64,000 bases of DNA from JASGMR01 sp963664675 (lineage in GTDB: Bacteria > Thermotogota > Thermotogae > Petrotogales > Kosmotogaceae). Numbering within the stretch: the first letter of the stretch is position 1; each line of letters starts with the position of its first letter. Under the pieces are notes generated by a model. That model made no database searches. It was not told the origin of the DNA and worked only from the letters and a program-made list of their open reading frames with translations. Below, piece by piece: positions 44,315 through 53,065 of this stretch. The stretch is taken from the NCBI GenBank assembly GCA_963664675.2, contig CAXXLB010000009.1, positions 372,001 through 436,000 of the forward strand, read 5' to 3'. The translations under genes and the position numbers were made by a program.

Positions 44315-45169
44315 TTATTTGATCCCGGAACTCAATGCGGTATCGGTAAAGTATCTCTGAAAAGTTATAAAAATTATTATTACAGGAATTATGGAAAGCG
44401 CTGTCGCCGCCATAAGAGGTCCCCAATCGGCGGTGTATCTGTTTTTAAACACCTCCAGACCCAACTGCAATGTTCTCATGTTATTATCACTGGTAACTAC
44501 CAGGGGCCATAAAAAATCATCCCACGCCTGTGTGAATGTGAATATAGCCAAAGCAGCCATTGAAGGTCTTCCCAATGGCAAAAATATCTTAAGAAATATT
44601 TTCAGTTCTCCTGCTCCATCTATTCTGGCTGCCTCGGATAACTCTTTCGGAAATTGCATATAAAACTGTCTCATGATAAAAACACCAAATACGCTCATTA
44701 TATGAGGAACTACCAGTCCGATATAAGTGTTGAGCAAACCGGTTCCGCCGCTTCCTAAAATATCGTTCCCTCCAATAAGCGGAAAAGATTTGACCATTAT
44801 AAAAGTCGGAATGAGGGTAACCTGAATTGGTATCATCATTGTGCTTAAAAGTAAAAGAAAGAGTAAATTTTTAAGCGGAAACTCCAGTCTGGCAAATGCA
44901 TATCCCGCAATAGAACAAAACACCAAATTTATTGACATCGAAAGTAGTGCAACAATCGCACTGTTTAAGAAATATCTCCCGAAGCTTCTGGTGTTTATGG
45001 CATCATGATAATGCTCAAATGTCACATTATCCGGTATGAAAGTGGGTGGCCAAGAAAACAATTCCTTATTGGATTTCAGTGATGAAGAAACCATCCAGAA
45101 AAATGGCGAACCCATAATCAATGCGGCGAGAAGTAAAAGAAATATCAATCGCATTTTTTTTATCCTCAT
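44315..45169 (-). CDS. Sugar ABC transporter permease (MalG-like)
   Basis: The 284-residue protein has six hydrophobic segments and the EAA loop of CUT1 permeases (ELSEAARIDGAGELKIFLKI, then FLPLGRPSMAALAIF). ATG 45169 overlaps the MalF-like stop (ATGA), with AAGGGAG in front. It forms the channel with the next protein. No ATPase gene is in the operon, so a shared MsmK/MalK-type ATPase elsewhere must power it. Confidence 0.92.
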   Translation of the reverse strand: MRIKKMRLIFLLLLAALIMGSPFFWMVSSSLKSNKELFSWPPTFIPDNVTFEHYHDAINTRSFGRYFLNSAIVALLSMSINLVFCSIAGYAFARLEFPLKNLLFLLLLSTMMIPIQVTLIPTFIMVKSFPLIGGNDILGSGGTGLLNTYIGLVVPHIMSVFGVFIMRQFYMQFPKELSEAARIDGAGELKIFLKIFLPLGRPSMAALAIFTFTQAWDDFLWPLVVTSDNNMRTLQLGLEVFKNRYTADWGPLMAATALSIIPVIIIFITFQRYFTDTALSSGIK

Positions 45170-46059
45170 GCTCTTACTCCCTTTTCTTTTCTCCATACAA
45201 ATCCCGTTACCGAAAGCACCATGATCAAAACACCCAAAATAAATGACATCGCGCTCGCATAACCCATCTTCATATAATCAAAAGCAGTTTTGTATATCAG
45301 TAATCCTACAGTGGTGGTCGACTCCAGAGGTCCACCGTTCGTCATTACGTAGACTTCGGTGAAGGTTTGCAAAGTATTAATCAATCCTACTATCAGAACA
45401 TACAGATGAACAGGTCTCAGTAAAGGTAAAGTTATTTTCGTAAATCTCTGGTATGTCTTAGCACCGTCTATCGAAGCCGCCTCGTACAGATTCTTTGAAA
45501 TGCCCTGAAGCCCCGCAAGATAAATAAGCATATTCCATCCGGCTCCTCTCCATACTCTCATCGCAACGATCGAATGAAGTGCTGTATTGGGATCTCTCAA
45601 AAAATTAACCGGCGGTATACTGAACAGCGACAGAATGAAATTCAACACCCCGATTTGAGGATCATAAAGCCAGAGCCATATCATACTGGCTGCAACCATA
45701 GGGGTTATAACGGGCAAATAATATATTGCCCTGAATATTCCAATTCCCTTTATCGATTGATTCACCAGCAATGCCAGTAACAAAGAAATGAGCATATTCA
45801 GAGGCAACACCTCTACTGAAAACTGCATGGTTCTCAATACTGCATTCCAGAATTCTCCATTTCCGAACAGATCCGTATAATTAGAAAAACCAATCATATT
45901 CGGTATACCAAAACCGGAGAAATCGGTAAGACTCAAATAAAGAGAAATGAATATTGGAATTATTTTAAAAATAATATTATAAATCAGCACCGGGGCAATA
46001 AACAAAAAAGCGGTTAATGCAATCCTTTTTTGCATTTTATTCAGTCTTCTAAACAACAA
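45166..46059 (-). CDS. Sugar ABC transporter permease (MalF-like)
   Basis: The 297-residue protein has six hydrophobic segments and the EAA loop (LYEAASIDGAKTYQRFTKIT followed by LPLLRP). I start it at TTG 46059, which has CAGGAGG nine bases upstream. An ATG at 46110 would put an RNA hairpin and this ribosome binding site inside the coding region. The gene is separated from the binding-protein gene by that hairpin. Confidence 0.9.
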   Translation of the reverse strand: MLFRRLNKMQKRIALTAFLFIAPVLIYNIIFKIIPIFISLYLSLTDFSGFGIPNMIGFSNYTDLFGNGEFWNAVLRTMQFSVEVLPLNMLISLLLALLVNQSIKGIGIFRAIYYLPVITPMVAASMIWLWLYDPQIGVLNFILSLFSIPPVNFLRDPNTALHSIVAMRVWRGAGWNMLIYLAGLQGISKNLYEAASIDGAKTYQRFTKITLPLLRPVHLYVLIVGLINTLQTFTEVYVMTNGGPLESTTTVGLLIYKTAFDYMKMGYASAMSFILGVLIMVLSVTGFVWRKEKGVRA

Positions 46060-46085
46060 GGTTATTTCCTCCTGAATAACAGAGA

Positions 46086-46107
46086 AACCGGCCTTTTCAG
46101 ACCGGTT
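46086..46107 (-). promoter_or_regulatory. GAAA-tetraloop hairpin after the sugar-binding-protein gene
   Basis: On the minus strand AACCGGTCT and AGGCCGGTT pair (9 bp, one G-U) around GAAA, starting seven bases after the stop. No T run follows. It mirrors the hairpin at 24111-24138 and probably protects the binding-protein mRNA. Confidence 0.75.
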
Positions 46108-46114
46108 CATTCGA

Positions 46115-47347
46115 TTATTTCAATTTTATGATTTCTTTTGCGGCTTCATCAAGAGCTTCTTTGGGTTCCATAACACCCTTAACTGCTCTCTCAAGATATT
46201 TTGCAAGTATATCTCTTGCCTGAACCCAGAAAGGAACATTCGGGTTTCCGAAAGCGTATTTCGCACCTTCGACAAACTTCTTCAGAACTGGATCCGAGGC
46301 TACAAATTCTGCTTCGCTGGCAGATTGTCTTGGAGGCAAACTCCCAATTGCTTCGTTTATTTCAACTATGGAATCCTTCGAGGTCAGATACGAAAGAGCT
46401 TTGATTGTAGAATCGAGATTTTTAGTGGATTTTGATACCATAAATCCCGCAAATGAGTAAAATCCTGCCCTTCTGTATCTTTCAGGAGGGAAAGCCAGTT
46501 TGATTTCATCGTAAATATCCGGTGCATATTTTTTTGCTGCACTCATCGTTTCAACATCAATAAATGTAATCGCCGTGGTTCCCGCTGCTATAGGAGCCAG
46601 ATTTCCTACCATTGTTAATCCATATTCAGAAGCAACTTTATCCTTCAATATCAAATCAACGTAGAACTCCAGAGCTTCTACACCTTCAGGACTGTTAAAT
46701 GTTGGATTGAACTCATCATCGAAAAGACTTCCATTATTTTCAATTAAAAAACTCGTCCATACTTGCTGGAGATTCTGTCCTTCGACGGGAATGTCCAGAC
46801 CCGCAACTTTAATCTGATTATTCACTCTTTCCGTAGTTTTTGAAGCAAAATATCTCAGTTGTTCCCAGGTATCCGGTGCCTGATCGGGATCTAGTCCTGC
46901 TTCTTCAAAGAAATCCGCCCTGTAAGCGAGCAACCTCCCGGAACCAAATACAGGTATGAAGTAATTTTCACCTTTGTAAATTCCCACATCGATCGCCGAA
47001 CCGAAATCGGAAACGTCTTCAATTGAAGATAAAAATCCGTCTATTGGCATAATGAGGTCATTTTCTACAAAACCTGCGATAGCTGCCTGTCCATGCATAA
47101 AAATATCTGGACCTATTCCGCCTGCAAATGAGGTGGTTAATTTTGTGGATAATTCACCCCACGGAATGAACTCCACAACCAGTTCGATATCCGGATTCTC
47201 AGATTCGAATTCGGGAATCATCGTCGATTCCACCTCATTCATCAAAGATTCGGTGGTTCCGGCAAACCATACCGTAACCCGATCCTTCGCCAATCCTGCG
47301 ACTAAAAACAACGATACAAATAAAACTACCAGTATCAATTTTTTCAT
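46115..47347 (-). CDS. Family 1 extracellular sugar-binding protein
   Basis: The 410-residue protein starts with a signal peptide (MKKLILVVLFVSLFLVAGLA) and continues as a periplasmic sugar-binding protein: VTVWFAGTTESLMNEVESTM, MHGQAAIAGFVENDLIMPID near 90 and SFAGFMVSKSTKNLD near 285. ATG 47347 is chosen since AAGGGG is nine bases upstream. It delivers a sugar or oligosaccharide to the two permeases encoded downstream. No lipobox is seen. A hairpin follows the stop. Confidence 0.92.
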   Translation of the reverse strand: MKKLILVVLFVSLFLVAGLAKDRVTVWFAGTTESLMNEVESTMIPEFESENPDIELVVEFIPWGELSTKLTTSFAGGIGPDIFMHGQAAIAGFVENDLIMPIDGFLSSIEDVSDFGSAIDVGIYKGENYFIPVFGSGRLLAYRADFFEEAGLDPDQAPDTWEQLRYFASKTTERVNNQIKVAGLDIPVEGQNLQQVWTSFLIENNGSLFDDEFNPTFNSPEGVEALEFYVDLILKDKVASEYGLTMVGNLAPIAAGTTAITFIDVETMSAAKKYAPDIYDEIKLAFPPERYRRAGFYSFAGFMVSKSTKNLDSTIKALSYLTSKDSIVEINEAIGSLPPRQSASEAEFVASDPVLKKFVEGAKYAFGNPNVPFWVQARDILAKYLERAVKGVMEPKEALDEAAKEIIKLK

Positions 47348-47360
47348 TCTTCTCATCCCC

Positions 47361-48038
47361 TTATTGATTGATTGATTTTTTATACTTATTGACAATATTT
47401 CCAAACTCTTCAATTTCAGAACCGGTGACTATTGGTCCGATAATTAATCCTTTGAATCCTATTTCAATAAGTTTTTTAACCTCATCACACTTTATCTTTT
47501 TCTGAGTCGGTACAAATGCGGGAACATTCATTTTTTCTATCAGATCTTTGTATCCGATCAAATCCATTAAAGTCAAACTCTTTCCGTAATTTTCCGGATT
47601 TATTATCGAAATTTCGACGGCATCCGCCCCAAAAGATGAGAGCCGTTCTGCCATATACCGTTCATAAGTGTAGTTCAGAGCAAACATTTTGCACATTTTG
47701 CTTTTCAACAAATAAAGCGGCGCGAAATCGATATACACATCGTAGAATGAAATACCGTATTCCAACATCTCCATAATCTCCGGTTCCGATGCCATAGTTT
47801 CGGCACCTGGCACGATTCCAACGGCACAATTCAGATTTGATTTAATCTTTTCTACCACAGGTTTCACAGTTTCCCAGGAAGAGTGGATCTGTTTTGTAAC
47901 TCTGTGCCTCAGGTTAATATGAAGTTTGACAGCATCTGCACCGTTCTCCACAGCAACCCGTGCGTACTCGTAAGTGTTTTCCGGCAAACTCACCACCAGC
48001 AAATTTTTTCCTTGATTCATCAGATCAGAAAAATTCAT
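47361..48038 (-). CDS. TIM-barrel protein of unknown function in sugar operon
   Basis: The 225-residue protein has repeating strand-helix units with short motifs of a beta/alpha barrel: LVVSLPENTYEYARVAVENG, ADAVKLHINL near 34, CAVGIVPGAETMA near 70 and KGLIIGPIVTGSEIEEFG near 194, the last resembling a phosphate-binding loop. It may be an aldolase or an epimerase for a sugar phosphate (compare NanE-like enzymes), but no family was recognised with confidence. It overlaps the lacI stop by four bases (ATGA), so it is the first enzyme gene of the operon. Confidence 0.6.
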   Translation of the reverse strand: MNFSDLMNQGKNLLVVSLPENTYEYARVAVENGADAVKLHINLRHRVTKQIHSSWETVKPVVEKIKSNLNCAVGIVPGAETMASEPEIMEMLEYGISFYDVYIDFAPLYLLKSKMCKMFALNYTYERYMAERLSSFGADAVEISIINPENYGKSLTLMDLIGYKDLIEKMNVPAFVPTQKKIKCDEVKKLIEIGFKGLIIGPIVTGSEIEEFGNIVNKYKKSINQ

Positions 48039-49042
48039 TTCAACTTCCTCCCAATTAATGTTTCTCTCATAGTGGACGTGGGCTCTACAAAAATAGAACC
48101 TTTGCCCTCATTTTTTTCATTCAATAAATCATCCAGTAACAAAAATGCGATTCTTCCCAGCAAATAGGGATTTAAAGAAATCGTCGATAATTTCGGTGTG
48201 AGATGATTACAAAAACTCAATCCTCCAAAGCCCAACAGACCTATCTGTTCCGGAACTTTGATTTTTAATATATTCAAACCTTCCAGAGCACCCTTAGCCA
48301 GCCAATCGGTGGTACAAAAAACAGCGGTCCTGTCGGTTTTCTTCTGAAATAAATTTTTTATGATGGCCTCTTTTCCAGCCCTCTCATCAAAATTATTCTG
48401 TTCAATTATTCTTATATTTTCAGTAGAAATGGAACTCTCTTTAAAACATTTCATAAATCCTTCTATTCTGTCTGAAAAAGTGGAAACTCTCGTTGGACCC
48501 GTGATTATAAATATATCCTCATATCCTTTTTTTATAAGTTCGGCAGCAGCCAGATAACCACCCCTCATATTGTCGTTATTCACGGAGGGAAATTTTTCCA
48601 ATCCACTGTATTTACCTATTAAAACCACTGGAATATCTATATTGAGCAGAAAATTTTTCATGCTATCCGGCATTGGAATTCCGCCAACTATAATGCCTTG
48701 AATTAAATCCAGCGGGATTATGGAATTGTCGAAATTTTCAGACAGAGGAATAGATTGAATCAGACAGTTCGCATTTTTTTCAGTCGCACTTTCAAGTATT
48801 CCCCTCTGTACAATTGAAAAAAATTCATCACTCTCAATCGACTCGTGAGGATTCGATACAAAAAACATGATCACTTTATTATGTTTAAAATTATTTTTAA
48901 ATCTGTATCCCAATGTCCTTGCAATACTGAAAATCTTTGTTTTGGTTTCCTCGCTTATTCTCGGGTCATTTTTCAAAGCTCTGGAAACTGTCGATGTAGA
49001 AAAACCCGTTTTCTCCGAAATATCCTTCAATGTTGTTGGCAT
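48035..49042 (-). CDS. LacI-family transcriptional regulator
   Basis: The 335-residue protein has the LacI helix-turn-helix (TLKDISEKTGFSTSTVSRAL) and a periplasmic-binding-like sensor domain (GIIVGGIPMPDSMKNF, PEQIGLLGFGGLSFCNHLTP, LSTISLNPYLLGRIA). It is the first gene of the operon and overlaps the second by four bases, so it should control itself and the sugar genes. The site overlapping its own leader (49053-49069) is a candidate operator. The inducer is unknown. Confidence 0.92.
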   Translation of the reverse strand: MPTTLKDISEKTGFSTSTVSRALKNDPRISEETKTKIFSIARTLGYRFKNNFKHNKVIMFFVSNPHESIESDEFFSIVQRGILESATEKNANCLIQSIPLSENFDNSIIPLDLIQGIIVGGIPMPDSMKNFLLNIDIPVVLIGKYSGLEKFPSVNNDNMRGGYLAAAELIKKGYEDIFIITGPTRVSTFSDRIEGFMKCFKESSISTENIRIIEQNNFDERAGKEAIIKNLFQKKTDRTAVFCTTDWLAKGALEGLNILKIKVPEQIGLLGFGGLSFCNHLTPKLSTISLNPYLLGRIAFLLLDDLLNEKNEGKGSIFVEPTSTMRETLIGRKLK

Positions 49043-49499
49043 TTTTCCTCCTGCAATATATGCAATTTGGTACTCAATGTAATATATATTATCAGATTTA
49101 TTCGAACTCTGTGCATTTTAATTATTCGCAATTATATCTAATAAAACAGAAATAATGGCTTTTATTATGAATTATCTCCAGTATCCTCAGATTAAATCAT
49201 GATAATATCAAAATAAATTTTTATGCAATTTATGCAAATTCATAATTTTTACAAAAATATTTTTTCAAAAGCAACAACGAACACGGCGCATTATACCTGT
49301 TCACCAATTTGTTTTTTAATCTTTTGAAATTAACGAAAATCTGTTTTTTAAAACAGCAAAATTGGAATCAATATTCTTTTATAGTTTTTATGAAAAATTT
49401 ACACGCGAAGACTTTTTTCGTTTTCCCTGATCTTGCAGTTTTGAAATTTCAATTTTTTTCGGATACCCTCCGAATACGCGGTTCTTGTTTAAATTCGCT
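49043..49499. promoter_or_regulatory. lacI leader with two similar operator-like sites
   Basis: Two sites share TTGCATA-N-ATTGCA (49053-49069 and 49224-49240; 15 of 17 bases alike), about 170 bp apart. The first overlaps the lacI ribosome binding site. LacI proteins often bind two such sites with DNA looping. The rest of this stretch, down to the GrpB-like gene on the same strand, holds no convincing frame. Confidence 0.45.
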
Positions 49500-50078
49500 T
49501 CAATTGTTATTTTTGTTCTCTCCGGTTATCAGCTTTAATTCCTTTTTAGTCATTCCCATTTTTTTCAGGAACCCTGTAATAAGGGCTGTTTTTTTCTCAA
49601 TATATGAATCTATATCATATTTGTATTCCTCTGCCAGTTTCTTTTTCAAATCACCATATTCCTTTGCTGCAACGGGGTTGTTTCGCAAAAAATCTCTAAG
49701 TTTCAAATGATTGGTCAGATTTACATTACCCTTTTTAATCAAATATAGATGATGTTCCATAAATTTTTTATATTTATCATTACGGGGAACACTTTCATCA
49801 TCCGCTTTGAATGCCTCTCTTCCTTTGATTCCGAGATCTCCCAAGTGTTTGTAACCCAGATTTTCCAAAATTCTTATGATCTTCTCTTTCTCATTTTCCC
49901 TATCAGCTATAATATCGATATCAATTATCGGTTTCGCAGCCAAATCTTTGACAGACGTGCTTCCAACATGCTGTATATCAATATTCACGCCCTTCAACGC
50001 AACCAGATAAACTTCCTTCAGCTTATTGAATTCATTTTCCCAATCCGGATTATATTCCACCACAGTTATCTCTCTCAT
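49500..50078 (-). CDS. GrpB family (UPF0157) protein
   Basis: The 192-residue protein has the GrpB pattern: ITVVEYNPDWENEFNKLKEV, IQHVGSTSVKDLAAKPIIDI near residue 35, EHHLYLIKKGN near 107 and HLKLRDFLRNNPVAAKEYGD near 123. The fold is of the nucleotidyltransferase type. The GSTSV and DID segments fit its first catalytic motif. The true reaction of this family is not established. It stands alone, with a ribosome binding site GAGGAC at 50083-50090 on the minus strand. Confidence 0.88.
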   Translation of the reverse strand: MREITVVEYNPDWENEFNKLKEVYLVALKGVNIDIQHVGSTSVKDLAAKPIIDIDIIADRENEKEKIIRILENLGYKHLGDLGIKGREAFKADDESVPRNDKYKKFMEHHLYLIKKGNVNLTNHLKLRDFLRNNPVAAKEYGDLKKKLAEEYKYDIDSYIEKKTALITGFLKKMGMTKKELKLITGENKNNN

Positions 50079-50164
50079 ATACAGTCCTCCTCAATCTTTG
50101 ATGATTTATATGTCCGTATTCTTCTGTATATTAATGACACATTCATAACTCAATAATGTTTCCT

Positions 50165-53065
50165 TCACTCGTATTCTTCCACGACGGTCTTTCCACTGAT
50201 CTTTTCAAAATGAATGGTTTTTGAGGCCATTTCCATAAAATCGTTTTCATGCGACACTATGAAAGTTTGTTCCAGATCCTTAAAAAGTATGTTGAGCGTT
50301 TCAGATAATTTTTCCCTTGTTTCTCTGTCCAGATTTTGGGTGGGCTCATCAAAAATGGCGATCTTTGCGTTGCTGAATACTGAAGCCAGTGCCGCTCTCA
50401 CACACAATGCCACGGCAACCTGTTCGCCTCCGGAGAGATTCGTAAAATCTCTCTCCATATTATCGATCGCAGACAACAATTTTATTCCATAGGTTTCATC
50501 CCATATGATTCTTTCTTCGAGACCTGAAATTTTATTGTAATTCAAAGTTGCTCTGGAAGAGATGTCATTTCTGAAACGCTCCGCGATCTTTTGCCCAAGT
50601 GTTTTTAAATTTTTTCTGAATTCGGATAGCAACTCTTCTTTGGATCCTATCGTTTTTATTTTTTTATTTATTTCTTTAAGATGTTTCTCCTGATCTTTTA
50701 ATTTTTTGTAATCGGATTTAAGAATGTCTATTTTACTCTCCAATGTCACTCTCTTTTCTTTTTTTATATCGAGGATATCGCTCGTTTCTGTTTCTTTCTC
50801 TTTTAATTCCTCGTATCGCATCCCTTTGAACTCGGCATTCATCCTCTTTATCTCTTCATCATAACGCTTCAGTTCTTTTTCTTCTTCCTCTATCTTCTTT
50901 GAAAAGGAACCAACCTTTTTATATAACTCTTCGGCCCTTCCTGCATTATGTACGTTATCCCTGTAAAGTTTTTCTCCTCCGGACAATTCATTTATCTCTT
51001 TTCTAATCCCTTTCAGACGACCTCTCACCTTCTGAAGTTTCCCATATTCTATCTTTTTTATTTCGAAGGCAACTGTTTTCAATTCTATATTCTTTTTCAA
51101 ATCTATCAGATTTTTTTCTGTTTTTTTAAGACCTTCATATTTTTTGAAAAATTCATACGCTCTGTTCTTTATATCTCTTAAAATCTCTGTCTTTTTATTC
51201 TTTTGAATATGAATATTATGTTCCATGATTTTAATGGACTGGATAACTTCGTTAATCTTTTTCTTTATTCTATTTATGATCTCTCTGTCTTTCTCATCCG
51301 TGGTGAAACCGGAAATTTCACTATCTTCAATTGTGATCGTCTTTAAAGATTTCAGAATTCTCTCCAGCTCGACATTTATCTCAAAACGTCTTGTTCTCAT
51401 TTTATCCTGCATTTTATTTATTTCTTCGACTTGATTTTTTTTATTTTCAATCAATTCGAGTAAATTCTCTTTTTTTATCCTCCCGCCCCTCAAAAAATTT
51501 ATTCTTTCTTCGTTCTTCTCTTTATCTTTCTCAGAATAAATCAGTTTTTCAAGTTCCTGATTTATTCCATCGATCTTCGGTTTGAAGTAAGAATCCGGAT
51601 CTCCCCTTCCCTTTATATTCAAGCATTCTTCATTCAAGAGTGGGCATAATCCTCCCGAAAGCTTCTCTTTGCTGTCGATCAGGTTTTTTAAATTAAAATT
51701 AAGTCCGTTTCTTATGCTCAAAGTTCGATTTATCATTTCATTTTTTTTGTAAAGGTTCCGCAATTCCGCATCAATTTTTTCAATCTCATCGTTGATATGT
51801 TTTCCAGCGGTTATTTCCCCGGCCAATCGATTTTTTTGATTATCACTGTTCTCGATATTCGTGATATTCCTCTCCAGTTCTATTCCGGTCTTCTCGGTTT
51901 TCTCAAGAAGATCCTTCAACATTTCTTTATCGTATTCTTCTTCATTCCGGGCACTCAATTCTATTTCTCTCTTATTATTCTCATATCTGCTGAAATAATC
52001 GGCAAAACCGCTTTTCTTAAACTCCCCGATCTCCTCAAGAAGACTCTTACAATTCTGCTCTCCGTTTTTTATTCTCGTATTCAATTCATTTATATCTTTA
52101 TCGAGTTGAAAATAATCTTTTTCATTTTCCAACAATTTTGCTTCTTCTTCCGACATCTCATTTTCTTTTTCTCTCAGGCTTTCATATTTGATATGTATTT
52201 CAAGATTTTTCTGTACTATTGTTTTGCTTCTCTCAGCACTTTCCAATTCCGCTTTCAACTCGTGAAAGGACCTTTCGTCACTCTTTAAAGATTTTTCTTT
52301 TTCTCCTTTTATTTCTTCTTTAATATTTTTCCTTCTCAAAAGCTCATCCGCATCATCGATCGCTTTTTTTAAACTCTTCAACAGGCTTTCGTATTTTTTT
52401 ATCTCCTCATTCAACGGAGACAGTTTCTCTTCGTGTTCCTCGAGTTCCTTTCTTTTATCGGGAATCGTTTCCACTCCGGGCTTGATTTCATACACCTGCC
52501 CTTCATAAAAAACCCTTTCACTGTTCAATTTTGCCAGATATTTTTTGCAGAATTTTTCAGCCATTTCGTCGTATATATCTATCTCGAAAATTTCATTGAA
52601 GAGTTTCCTTCTGTCCCCCTGCCTTTGCTTGAAAACAGAAATAATTTCATTCTGAGCGGCGGTTATAATATTGCTGAAAACACTCTTTTCATCGCCGTTG
52701 ATACCTGCAATTTCCTTAATTTTGTAAACACTCTCGCCTATACTATCGGCTATAAGATCGTCATTTTTGTAGAGCTTTATACTTTTATTGCTCCTCATAT
52801 CTCTCATAACCGTATATTTTTGAAGATCGTTACCGGTAAAATCAACCCTTATAGAAGAAAAATCCGTACCCTTTCTTTTGAAAGCGTATGTGTTATTTCC
52901 CCCCTCTCTTGGAGGAATATTGAGAAGAACAAAACCAAGAGCTTCGAGAACAGAGGTCTTTCCAGATCCGTTTCTTCCAAGCAAAAGATTTATACCCCGA
53001 CCGAAAACCACCAGGGAATCTTCATGACTTCTGTAATTTTTGAGTTCGATTCTATCGATTATCAT
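50165..53065 (-). CDS. sbcC: SbcC/Rad50-type nuclease ATPase subunit
   Basis: The 966-residue protein has an N-terminal Walker A (GRNGSGKTSVLEALGF), a very long charged coiled coil (about residues 170-800), and a C-terminal signature/Walker B half (LSGGEQVAVALCV, then KIAIFDEPTQNLD). Near residue 475 the coil turns at GGLCPLLNEECLN. The usual Rad50 zinc hook is CxxC; here the cysteines are seven apart, so the hook differs. ATG 53065 gives correct spacing from GGGGG; the gene overlaps sbcD by 14 bases. With SbcD it trims hairpins and protein-blocked DNA ends. Confidence 0.93.
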   Translation of the reverse strand: MIIDRIELKNYRSHEDSLVVFGRGINLLLGRNGSGKTSVLEALGFVLLNIPPREGGNNTYAFKRKGTDFSSIRVDFTGNDLQKYTVMRDMRSNKSIKLYKNDDLIADSIGESVYKIKEIAGINGDEKSVFSNIITAAQNEIISVFKQRQGDRRKLFNEIFEIDIYDEMAEKFCKKYLAKLNSERVFYEGQVYEIKPGVETIPDKRKELEEHEEKLSPLNEEIKKYESLLKSLKKAIDDADELLRRKNIKEEIKGEKEKSLKSDERSFHELKAELESAERSKTIVQKNLEIHIKYESLREKENEMSEEEAKLLENEKDYFQLDKDINELNTRIKNGEQNCKSLLEEIGEFKKSGFADYFSRYENNKREIELSARNEEEYDKEMLKDLLEKTEKTGIELERNITNIENSDNQKNRLAGEITAGKHINDEIEKIDAELRNLYKKNEMINRTLSIRNGLNFNLKNLIDSKEKLSGGLCPLLNEECLNIKGRGDPDSYFKPKIDGINQELEKLIYSEKDKEKNEERINFLRGGRIKKENLLELIENKKNQVEEINKMQDKMRTRRFEINVELERILKSLKTITIEDSEISGFTTDEKDREIINRIKKKINEVIQSIKIMEHNIHIQKNKKTEILRDIKNRAYEFFKKYEGLKKTEKNLIDLKKNIELKTVAFEIKKIEYGKLQKVRGRLKGIRKEINELSGGEKLYRDNVHNAGRAEELYKKVGSFSKKIEEEEKELKRYDEEIKRMNAEFKGMRYEELKEKETETSDILDIKKEKRVTLESKIDILKSDYKKLKDQEKHLKEINKKIKTIGSKEELLSEFRKNLKTLGQKIAERFRNDISSRATLNYNKISGLEERIIWDETYGIKLLSAIDNMERDFTNLSGGEQVAVALCVRAALASVFSNAKIAIFDEPTQNLDRETREKLSETLNILFKDLEQTFIVSHENDFMEMASKTIHFEKISGKTVVEEYE

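Noticed and set aside
46060..46110. ATG 46110 as the start of the MalF-like permease
   Set aside because: It would place a stable hairpin and a good ribosome binding site inside the coding region; TTG 46059 sits at the right distance from AGGAGG.
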